Shown here piece after piece: positions 56,927 through 64,000 of a stretch of DNA of 64,000 bases. Position numbers and translations under genes: made by a program. The notes below the pieces were generated by a model, which ran no database searches, was not told the origin of the DNA, and worked only from the letters and a program-made list of their open reading frames with translations. Each line of letters starts with the position of its first letter. Position 1 is the stretch's first letter. Source of the stretch: JAICKM01 sp050998805 (GTDB lineage Bacteria > Chloroflexota > Chloroflexia > QHBQ01 > JAICKM01); contig JBPCPV010000011.1 in NCBI GenBank assembly GCA_050998805.1, positions 1-64,000 of the forward strand, written 5' to 3'.

Positions 56927-58789
56927 ATGGCAGAAACCGAACAATGGCACGAATTGGCGCAGCAGTTACGGGTAGACAGCATACGGTGCAGCACGGCTGC
57001 GGCGTCCGGGCACCCAACCTCTTCGATGTCGGCTGCGGACCTGATGGCGGTGCTGATGAGCAAGTATCTGCGTTATGATTTCAGCGACCCGAAGAACCCG
57101 GCGAACGACCATTTGATTTTCTCGAAGGGGCACGCTTCACCGCTGCTCTACTCGATGTACAAGGCGGCTGGGGCCGTCACCGACGAGGAGTTGCTGACGT
57201 TCCGCAAGTTCGGCAGCCGGCTCGAGGGCCACCCAACGCCGATTATCCCCTGGGTAGACGTGGCTACAGGCTCGCTGGGGCAGGGGCTGCCGATCGCGGT
57301 CGGGGTTGCCCTGGCCGGCAAATACCTCGATAAGCTGCCTTACCGTTGCTGGGTGCTCCTCGGCGATAGCGAGATGGCCGAGGGTTCGATCTGGGAGGCC
57401 CTTGACCACGCCCGCTACTACAAGCTAAACAAACTAGTCGGCATACTCGACATGAACCGCCTCGGCCAGCGCGGCGAGACCGATCTCGGCTGGGATGCCC
57501 CCGCCTACGCGGAGCGGGCGCGCGCCTTCGGCTGGCACGCAATAGAGATAGACGGCCACGACCTCAGCCAGATCGACAGCGCGTACGCCGAAGCCGAGAA
57601 GCAGACCGACCAACCGACGCTGATCGTCGCAAAGACCGTCAAGGGCCAGGGCGTGTCGTTCCTGGCGAACAAGGAAGGCTGGCACGGCAAGGCGCTCGAC
57701 CCCGAGCAGGCCCGCCAGGCGATCACCGAACTCGGCGGCGAGCGCCAGATCCGGATCGACGTGCATAAGCCCGATTCGCGCCCCGAGTCCCTGGTGCCCG
57801 GCACCAACAAGGATGTGAAGCTGCCGACATACAAGCTCGGCGGCGACAAGGTGGCGACGCGCAAGGCTTATGGCGACGCGCTGGCCGCTCTCTCCGCACG
57901 CCCCGATGTAGTCGCGCTTGATGCCGAGGTCAGCAACTCGACATATGCCGACGAGTTCAAGAAGTCCGAGCCGGATCACTTCTTCGAGATGTTCATCGCC
58001 GAGCAGCAGATGGTCGCGGCAACCGTCGGCATGAGCGTGCGCCACCGAGTCGCCTTCGCCTCGACATTCGCCGCGTTCCTCTCACGGGCCTACGACTTTA
58101 TCCGCATGGCGGCGATCTCGCAGGCCAACATCCGGCTCTGTGGCTCGCACGCGGGCGTCTCCATCGGCGAGGACGGGCCGTCACAGATGGCGCTCGAAGA
58201 CCTGGCGATGATGCGCGCGGTCCACGGCAGCACGGTACTCTACCCATCCGACCCGAACCAGACAGCGCAACTCGTGGCCGCGATGGCCGAGCAGACCGGC
58301 ATCAGCTACATCCGCACGACGCGGGGTGCCCTGCCGACGATCTACGACCCCGACGAGAAGTTCCAGATCGGCGGCAGCAAAGTCGTGAAGCAGTCGAAGG
58401 ACGACAAGGTGACTGTGGTGGGCGGCGGCGTCACGCTGCACGAGACGCTGAAAGCCTACGACACACTCAAGGCCGCCGGTATCAACATACGGGTGATCGA
58501 CCTCTATTCGGTCAAGCCGATAGACAGCGGAACCCTCCACAATGCGACCGCCGCCACCGGAGGGCTTATAGTCGTCGTCGAAGACCACTGGCCGCAGGGC
58601 GGCCTCGGCGAGGCGGTTTTGGAAGCCTTCACCAGCACGGCGAGCGACCCTGCGGTGCCGATTGACCTGCGTATGCGCCACCTTGCTGTGCGCGAGATGC
58701 CGGGGTCGGGCAAACCGGAGGAGTTGATCGAAGCAGCCGGCATCAGCGCGAGCCACATCGTAGATGCGGTGAAGTCGCTACTGGCATAA
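56927..58789 (+). CDS. tkt: Transketolase
   Basis: Thiamine-diphosphate enzyme of the non-oxidative pentose phosphate pathway, moving two-carbon units between sugar phosphates. 620 residues, animal-type length, shorter than the 660 of E. coli TktA. S-G-H-P-T-S near the N-terminus, G-S-L-G-Q-G-L, the diphosphate motif G-D-S-E-M-A-E-G then N about 30 on, and a pyrimidine domain with F-I-A-E-Q-Q-M and F-A-S-T-F-A-A-F. GGGAGG precedes ATG 56927. First of a four-gene operon, 13 nt before tal-pgi. Confidence 0.96.
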   Translation: MAETEQWHELAQQLRVDSIRCSTAAASGHPTSSMSAADLMAVLMSKYLRYDFSDPKNPANDHLIFSKGHASPLLYSMYKAAGAVTDEELLTFRKFGSRLEGHPTPIIPWVDVATGSLGQGLPIAVGVALAGKYLDKLPYRCWVLLGDSEMAEGSIWEALDHARYYKLNKLVGILDMNRLGQRGETDLGWDAPAYAERARAFGWHAIEIDGHDLSQIDSAYAEAEKQTDQPTLIVAKTVKGQGVSFLANKEGWHGKALDPEQARQAITELGGERQIRIDVHKPDSRPESLVPGTNKDVKLPTYKLGGDKVATRKAYGDALAALSARPDVVALDAEVSNSTYADEFKKSEPDHFFEMFIAEQQMVAATVGMSVRHRVAFASTFAAFLSRAYDFIRMAAISQANIRLCGSHAGVSIGEDGPSQMALEDLAMMRAVHGSTVLYPSDPNQTAQLVAAMAEQTGISYIRTTRGALPTIYDPDEKFQIGGSKVVKQSKDDKVTVVGGGVTLHETLKAYDTLKAAGINIRVIDLYSVKPIDSGTLHNATAATGGLIVVVEDHWPQGGLGEAVLEAFTSTASDPAVPIDLRMRHLAVREMPGSGKPEELIEAAGISASHIVDAVKSLLA

Positions 58790-58802
58790 GAGGAGCAGAA
58801 CA

Positions 58803-61685
58803 ATGGGCGAGACAAATCTACAGAAGCTCTACCAGGAGCAGGGGCAGGCACCCTGGCTCGACAACATCAGCCGCGGGCTGATCAAGTCCGGCGAGCTACA
58901 GAAGATGATAGACGAGGACGGGATCGTCGGTGTGACAAGCAACCCGACGATCTTCGAGAAGGCTATCGGCAGCGGCACCGACTACGACGAGCAGATGCGT
59001 AGCGCCTTCGCATCCGGGAAGGACGCCCACGGCGTCTTCTTCGAGCTGATGCTCCAAGACATCGGCGACGCAGCCGACCACTTCAAGCCCGTCTACGACC
59101 GCACAAAGCACCTCGACGGCTACATCAGTATCGAGGTGACGCCCGACCTCGCGCGGGACACCGCGAAGACCGTGGAGCAAGCGCACTGGTTCCGCGAGCG
59201 GCTGGGGCGGCCCAACGTCTTCGTGAAGATCCCCGCCACTGCCGAGGGCATCCCCGCGATTGAGCAGGCGATCTACGACGGCATCAGCATCAACGTCACG
59301 CTGATCTTCGCAATCGAACGTTACAAACAGGTGATCGAAGCCTACTTGAAGGGCCTCGAGCGGCGTGTGGCCGAGGGCAAGCCGGTGGACGACGTCTGGT
59401 CGGTCGCCTCTTTCTTCGTCAGCCGCTTCGACACGAAGGTGGACAAGCAGCTTGACGCGCTCATCGAGAAGGCCGGCTCGGACGATGAGAAAAAGAGGAT
59501 AGCCGCACTGAAAGGCAAGGGCGCCATCGCCAACGCGAAGATCGCTTACGAAGTCTTCAGGCAGACTTTCACCGGCCCCCGCTGGGAAAAGCTGGCCGCG
59601 AAAGGCGCGCACCTCCAACGCCCGCTGTTCGCCTCGACCAGCACGAAGAACCCGTCCTACCCAGACACCCTCTACCCCGGCGCGCTGATGGGTCCCGACA
59701 CCGTGGACACGCTCCCCGATGCCACGATAGTCGCCTTCGAGGACCACGGCACAGTGAGACGCACCGTGGACGAGGACATGCCGGGCGCGCACAAGGTGAT
59801 CGCAGACCTGGAGGCCGTCGGCATTTCGATGCCGCAGGTGATGAAGGAACTCGAAGACGAGGGCGTGGCTAGCTTCGCAAAGTCGTATGAGACCTTGACC
59901 GCGGCTATCGAGAGCAAGCGAGCGGCGCTCGCCGCCGGGCAGGACCAGAATGAGAGCACCGACCTCGGCACCTACAAGCCCGACGTGGAGAAGACCCTCG
60001 CAGGGCTGCCCGACGCCGGGCAACACCTCTGGAACAAAGACGGCGCGTGGTGGTCGCCCGATAAAGATGTGCAGGCCAAAATCGTGGACCGCCTCGGATG
60101 GCTGAACGTGGTAGACACCATGCTCGCCGACGCCGACAACCTGCGGGCGTTCGCGGAGGAGGTCAAGCAGGCTGGCTTCAAGAACGTGCTGCTGATGGGC
60201 ATGGGCGGCAGCAGCCTTGCTCCCGATCTCTTCAGCATGGAGTTCGAGACCTCCGACGGCTTCCCCGAACTCTACGTCCTCGACAGCACGGACCCTTCGG
60301 TGGTGCATCTCTGCCGCCAGGAACTCGACCCCGCCAAGACGCTCTACATCGTTTCGAGCAAGTCGGGCACGACAACCGAGCCTAACGCCTTCATGGACTA
60401 CTTTTACGAGCAGGTGCGCGAGGTAAAGGGTCAGGCCGGAGAGAGCTTCGTCGCCATCACCGATCCCGGCTCGCCGTTGGTGGACGAGGCGAAGAAGCGC
60501 GGCTTCCGCAAAGTCTTCGAGAACCCACCGGACATCGGCGGGCGCTACTCCGCGCTCTCTTACTTCGGGCTGGTGCCCGCCGCGCTGATGGGCGTGGATG
60601 TGCGGAAACTGCTCGACCGCGCGCACCTCATGGCGCAGCGCTGCGGCGCAGGCGTGCCCGCGAAGGAGAACCCCGGCGTCTGGCTAGGCGCGGTCCTCGG
60701 CACGCTCGGCCTCGCTGGCCGCGACAAAGTGACCTTCGTGACGACGATCGGCACCGACAGCTTCGGCGACTGGGCAGAGCAGCTCATCGCGGAAAGCACA
60801 GGCAAGCAGGGCAAGGGCCTTGTCCCCATTGCGGGCGAAGCGGTCGGAGTGCCGGAGGACTACGGCGACGACCGGGTGTTCGTCTATATGCCGAAGGCCG
60901 GCGACGAACAGGACGACCTCGACGAGGCTGTGTCCCGCCTGATGGATGCCGGGCAGCCGGTCATCACCCTCCCGCTCGAAGACGAGTACGACATGGGCGG
61001 CGAGTTCTTCCGGTGGGAGACCGCGATCGCGATAGCCGGCAAGATCCTCGGCATCAACCCGTTCGACGAGCCGAACGTCACCGAGAGCAAGAACAACACG
61101 AAGCGCCTCCTCGAAGGCTACATGAAGGACGGTCACCTGCCCGAGGAGACCCCCGCCGCAGACGAGGACGCCATCAAGGTCTACGCCTACAACTTCACCC
61201 CCTCACCGGCGGAGCCGGGCAAGAACGGCGCAGGTGAGGAAGCCGGCGCGCTCGGCTCCTACGTCGACGGCCTGCTGGCGAGCGTCAAGCCGCACGATTA
61301 CGTGGCGCTGCTCGCCTACCTTTCAGACGAGAGCATGGACCAACTGGAAATGATCCGGCTGGAGATCCGCGACGAGCTACAGGTCGCCACCACGCTCGGT
61401 TTCGGGCCGCGCTTCCTGCACTCCACCGGCCAGCTGCACAAGGGCGGGCCGAACACCGGCGTCTTCCTTGTCTTCACCGCCGACGAGGACGATAGCGTGA
61501 AGATCCCGCAGATGGGCTACAGCTTCGGCACCCTGATCAAGGCGCAGGCCCTCGGCGACATCGAGGCGCTCGTCTCGAAGGGCCGTCGCGTGTTGAGGCT
61601 GCACCTCGCCGACCCTGATGAGGGCATGGAGCAGGTCTGCGACCTCGTGGACGAAGTACTCGGCGGAGTCGAAATAGAAGGCTAG
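58803..61685 (+). CDS. tal-pgi: Bifunctional transaldolase / glucose-6-phosphate isomerase
   Basis: A 960-residue fusion. Residues 1-375 are a transaldolase: T-S-N-P-T-I-F-E-K near the start and the Schiff-base Lys in F-V-K-I-P-A-T (Lys142). Residues about 390-960 are a glucose-6-phosphate isomerase: L-L-M-G-M-G-G-S-S-L and S-S-K-S-G-T-T-T-E-P for phosphate binding. It joins pentose phosphate products to glycolysis in one chain. Similar fusions occur in Chloroflexota, Actinobacteria and cyanobacteria. ATG 58803 follows AGAGGAG. Confidence 0.95.
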   Translation: MGETNLQKLYQEQGQAPWLDNISRGLIKSGELQKMIDEDGIVGVTSNPTIFEKAIGSGTDYDEQMRSAFASGKDAHGVFFELMLQDIGDAADHFKPVYDRTKHLDGYISIEVTPDLARDTAKTVEQAHWFRERLGRPNVFVKIPATAEGIPAIEQAIYDGISINVTLIFAIERYKQVIEAYLKGLERRVAEGKPVDDVWSVASFFVSRFDTKVDKQLDALIEKAGSDDEKKRIAALKGKGAIANAKIAYEVFRQTFTGPRWEKLAAKGAHLQRPLFASTSTKNPSYPDTLYPGALMGPDTVDTLPDATIVAFEDHGTVRRTVDEDMPGAHKVIADLEAVGISMPQVMKELEDEGVASFAKSYETLTAAIESKRAALAAGQDQNESTDLGTYKPDVEKTLAGLPDAGQHLWNKDGAWWSPDKDVQAKIVDRLGWLNVVDTMLADADNLRAFAEEVKQAGFKNVLLMGMGGSSLAPDLFSMEFETSDGFPELYVLDSTDPSVVHLCRQELDPAKTLYIVSSKSGTTTEPNAFMDYFYEQVREVKGQAGESFVAITDPGSPLVDEAKKRGFRKVFENPPDIGGRYSALSYFGLVPAALMGVDVRKLLDRAHLMAQRCGAGVPAKENPGVWLGAVLGTLGLAGRDKVTFVTTIGTDSFGDWAEQLIAESTGKQGKGLVPIAGEAVGVPEDYGDDRVFVYMPKAGDEQDDLDEAVSRLMDAGQPVITLPLEDEYDMGGEFFRWETAIAIAGKILGINPFDEPNVTESKNNTKRLLEGYMKDGHLPEETPAADEDAIKVYAYNFTPSPAEPGKNGAGEEAGALGSYVDGLLASVKPHDYVALLAYLSDESMDQLEMIRLEIRDELQVATTLGFGPRFLHSTGQLHKGGPNTGVFLVFTADEDDSVKIPQMGYSFGTLIKAQALGDIEALVSKGRRVLRLHLADPDEGMEQVCDLVDEVLGGVEIEG

Positions 61686-61704
61686 GGGAGGCTTAGGATA
61701 AACT

Positions 61705-62664
61705 ATGGAAATCGGATTTATGGGCCTGGGGCGCATGGGCGAGAACATGGTCCGCCGCTTGCTTCGCGGCAACCAAAAAGTCGTCGCCTGGAACCGCAGC
61801 AAAGCGAAGACCGACGAAGTGGCGGGCGAGGGCGCTGTCGCCGCCTACACCCCGGCTGACCTCGTGAAGGACCTCAGCCCGCGCCGCGTGATCTGGCTGA
61901 TGGTGCCCGCGGGGGGGCCGGTAGACGACCTCATAAATGAACTCGTGCCCCTGCTCGACAAGGGCGACATTCTGATAGACGGCGGCAACTCGAACTTCCG
62001 CGACTCGATACGCCGCCACGACGCGCTCAAGGAGAAGGGGATCGACTTCCTCGACATCGGCACGTCGGGCGGCATCTGGGGCCTCCAGATCGGCTACTGC
62101 ATGATGGTCGGCGGCGATGAGGGTGCCTTCGCCTATGTCGAGCCGCTGCTCAAGACGCTGGCCCCCGAAAACGGCTACATCTACGCCGGGGCGAGTGGTG
62201 CGGGCCACTTCACCAAGATGGTCCACAACGGCATCGAATACGCGATGCTGCAAGCATACGGCGAGGGCTTCGAGATCATCAAGCAGTCGCAGTTCGGCTC
62301 GGTGGACCTGGCGAAGCTCTCTGAGACCTGGCAGCACGGCAGCGTCATCCGCTCCTGGATGCTCGACCTCGCCGTGCGCGCCTTCACCGCTGAGCCTGAC
62401 TTGGCTTCAATACGCGGCTACGTCGAGGACTCCGGCGAGGGCCGATGGACCGTGATCGAGGCGATCAACGAGAACGTGCCCGCTCCCGTCATCACCCTGT
62501 CGCTGCTGGCACGCTTCAGCTCCCGGCAAAAGGAGTCGTTCAGCGCGAAGGTGATCGCCGCCCTGCGTAACGAGTTCGGCGGCCATGCCGTCCAGCTCGA
62601 AAGCGGCGGCTCCAGCGGCGTCGCCTTCTCGCCCGACCAAGACCGCGCGCTGAGTGGGAAGTAA
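61705..62664 (+). CDS. gnd: 6-phosphogluconate dehydrogenase, decarboxylating, short form
   Basis: 319 residues, the short (GntZ/YqeC-like) form lacking the long C-terminal half of E. coli Gnd. Rossmann motif G-F-M-G-L-G-R-M-G; N-R-S after the second strand, as in NADP-using Gnd, although many short forms use NAD. Active-site D-I-G-T-S-G-G, catalytic Lys in H-F-T-K-M-V-H-N. Converts 6-phosphogluconate to ribulose 5-phosphate. GGGGAGG precedes ATG 61705. Next gene starts 1 nt after the stop. Confidence 0.94.
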   Translation: MEIGFMGLGRMGENMVRRLLRGNQKVVAWNRSKAKTDEVAGEGAVAAYTPADLVKDLSPRRVIWLMVPAGGPVDDLINELVPLLDKGDILIDGGNSNFRDSIRRHDALKEKGIDFLDIGTSGGIWGLQIGYCMMVGGDEGAFAYVEPLLKTLAPENGYIYAGASGAGHFTKMVHNGIEYAMLQAYGEGFEIIKQSQFGSVDLAKLSETWQHGSVIRSWMLDLAVRAFTAEPDLASIRGYVEDSGEGRWTVIEAINENVPAPVITLSLLARFSSRQKESFSAKVIAALRNEFGGHAVQLESGGSSGVAFSPDQDRALSGK

Positions 62665-62665
62665 T

Positions 62666-64000
62666 ATGGCGGCGCAAACCACCACGAACCCACTGAGGAT
62701 CGGGCTGCGCCAGCAGCTCACTCCCCAGCCCTGCACTATCGTCCTCTTCGGGGCCACCGGCGACCTCACGATGCGGAAGCTGCTGCCCGCCTTCTACAAC
62801 CTGGAGCTCGAGGGGTTGTTGCCCCCCGGTTTCAGCATCCTCGCCGTGGCCCGCAAGCCGAAAACCGATGACGAGTTCCGCAAGGAGATGCTCGACGCGG
62901 TGAACCAGTTTTCGCGCAGCCGCCCAGTGCAGCCGCAGGTCTGGGATACCTTCGCGCAGGGTATTTTTTATGTCCAGACCGAGTTCCACGACCTAACCGG
63001 TTTCGAGCGGCTGAAAACGAGGCTCGCCGAGGTAGATAAAGAACGCGGCACCGCGGGCAACCACCTGTTTTACATGGCGACCCCGCCCGAAGCCTACCCC
63101 CTGATCTCGCTGAACCTCGGCAAGGTCGGGCTGGTCACACGCGAGTTCGGGCGCGACCCCGATCACGCCGGCAGCTGGAGCCGCATCGTCGTCGAAAAGC
63201 CCTTCGGGCGCGACCTGAGAAGCGCACGCGAACTCAACCGCCAGATGCACACCGTCTTCAGCGAGCGCCAGATATACCGCATTGACCACTACCTCGGCAA
63301 AGAGACCGTCCAAAACCTGCTCGTCTTCCGCTTCGGCAACCTGATCTTCGAGCCGATCTGGAGCCAGCAATATGTGGACAATGTCCAGATCACCGTGGCC
63401 GAGAACCTCGGCGTCGAAGGACGCGGCTCATACTACGACAACGCCGGGGCGATCCGCGACATGGTGCAGAATCACATGATGCAGCTTCTCTGCCTCGTCT
63501 GCATGGAGCCGCCGGTGGCATTCGACGCCGACTCGGTGCGCGACGAGAAGGTGAAGGTGCTCCGCGCCGTCCACCCGATGACGCGCGAGCAGGTGCAGAC
63601 GCGCACGGTTCGCGCCCAATACAGCGCGGGGGCGATCAACGGCCGGCCCGTACCCGGCTACCTTAGCGAGGCAGATGTCGCCCCCGACTCCATCACCGAG
63701 ACTTACGTGGCGATCAAGCTATTCGTGGACAACTGGCGCTGGGCGGGGGTGCCCTTCTACCTGCGGACTGGCAAGCGCCTCCCCAAGCGCACCACCGAGA
63801 TCGCCCTACAGTTCAAGCCCGCCCCCCACATGCTCTTCCGGCGAAGCGTGGACGGCATGGACCCGAACTCGCTGGTGGTGCATATCCAGCCCGACGAGGG
63901 GATCACGATCAAGGCGGCCTCGAAGATCCCCGGCCCCCTGATGCGTGTCCGCCCGGTGAACATGGACTTCCGCTACGGCACGTCGTTCGGCGTCGAGCCT
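62666..64000 (+). CDS. zwf: Glucose-6-phosphate 1-dehydrogenase, 3' end outside window
   Basis: 445 codons are present and the frame is open to the last base, so the gene continues beyond the window; the family length is about 490-510. ATG 62666 lies 1 nt after gnd. V-L-F-G-A-T-G-D-L-T is the NADP site, V-V-E-K-P-F-G-R-D and R-I-D-H-Y-L-G-K-E the substrate and catalytic motifs (His in I-D-H), F-Y-L-R-T-G-K-R-L later. Oxidises glucose 6-phosphate, first step of the oxidative pentose phosphate pathway. Confidence 0.96.
   Translation, partial: MAAQTTTNPLRIGLRQQLTPQPCTIVLFGATGDLTMRKLLPAFYNLELEGLLPPGFSILAVARKPKTDDEFRKEMLDAVNQFSRSRPVQPQVWDTFAQGIFYVQTEFHDLTGFERLKTRLAEVDKERGTAGNHLFYMATPPEAYPLISLNLGKVGLVTREFGRDPDHAGSWSRIVVEKPFGRDLRSARELNRQMHTVFSERQIYRIDHYLGKETVQNLLVFRFGNLIFEPIWSQQYVDNVQITVAENLGVEGRGSYYDNAGAIRDMVQNHMMQLLCLVCMEPPVAFDADSVRDEKVKVLRAVHPMTREQVQTRTVRAQYSAGAINGRPVPGYLSEADVAPDSITETYVAIKLFVDNWRWAGVPFYLRTGKRLPKRTTEIALQFKPAPHMLFRRSVDGMDPNSLVVHIQPDEGITIKAASKIPGPLMRVRPVNMDFRYGTSFGVEP

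Noticed and set aside
58896..60626. 576-codon minus-strand open frame opposite tal-pgi
   Set aside because: Antisense shadow of a conserved gene, no start signal and no recognisable domain.

Overview
The window is high-GC bacterial DNA that most resembles a Chloroflexota (green non-sulfur) chromosome. This is an inference from gene content: a MurT/GatD pair, a C4 zinc-ribbon coiled-coil protein beside murT, a long run of GT-C membrane glycosyltransferases, lipoproteins with Pro/Thr-rich linkers, an SLH-anchored Asp-box protein, and a fused transaldolase/glucose-6-phosphate isomerase. Genes are dense, with many 4-bp stop/start overlaps and GTG/TTG starts. No rRNA, CRISPR array, prophage or large island is visible. 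One IS66-type insertion sequence is present.

Layout. 1-5158: the end of a Cas4-like nuclease, a lipoprotein, an unknown membrane-anchored protein, a DEAD-box helicase and a lipoprotein zinc metallopeptidase. 5570-12094: an HNH nuclease-serS operon, an SLH-anchored surface protein, tRNA-Gln and dnaK. 12288-14538: first ECF41-type sigma factor module. 14980-17435: hicBA, a secreted CAP-domain protein, a methyltransferase and tRNA-Leu. 17493-25650: five consecutive GT-C glycosyltransferases, four of them linked by start/stop overlaps. 25657-28733: a second DEAD-box helicase, the IS66-type element and a small XRE regulator. 28825-34346: gluconokinase-like FGGY kinase, acyl-ACP thioesterase, rhomboid protease, GT9 and GT4. 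34543-36731: second ECF41 module. 36953-39102: murT and the zinc-ribbon protein. 39226-40684: third ECF module, divergent. 40730-43495: an FtsK-like ATPase operon behind a LexA-type operator. 43844-48955: pth, a second GT4/GT9 pair, a third GT9 and gatD. 49139-51800: cupredoxin lipoprotein, FemX-like transferase and AlkZ-related protein. 52165-56719: a small kinase, a secreted unknown, CopC and a CopC-CopD-YtkA fusion. 56927-64000: pentose phosphate operon tkt, tal-pgi, gnd, zwf; zwf runs off the window.

How it fits together. Much of the window serves the envelope: lipid II amidation (MurT/GatD), a FemX-like peptidyltransferase, many sugar transferases, surface proteins and copper handling at the outer face. 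The other theme is carbon flow through the pentose phosphate pathway, with a gluconokinase nearby.

The strongest new observation is regulatory. All three sigma factors with a SnoaL-like tail sit beside one of the three partner types known for ECF41 (epimerase-like SDR, oxidoreductase, carboxymuconolactone decarboxylase). Each partner is preceded by TGTCACA-N16-CGTC or a one-mismatch version, and in the third module the sigma gene has its own copy facing the other way. A second theme is a set of heptanucleotide tandem repeats (ACTNNNN and TCAGCNN types) and a 30-bp dispersed repeat. They fill most intergenic gaps and have in several places entered coding sequence in frame-preserving lengths.
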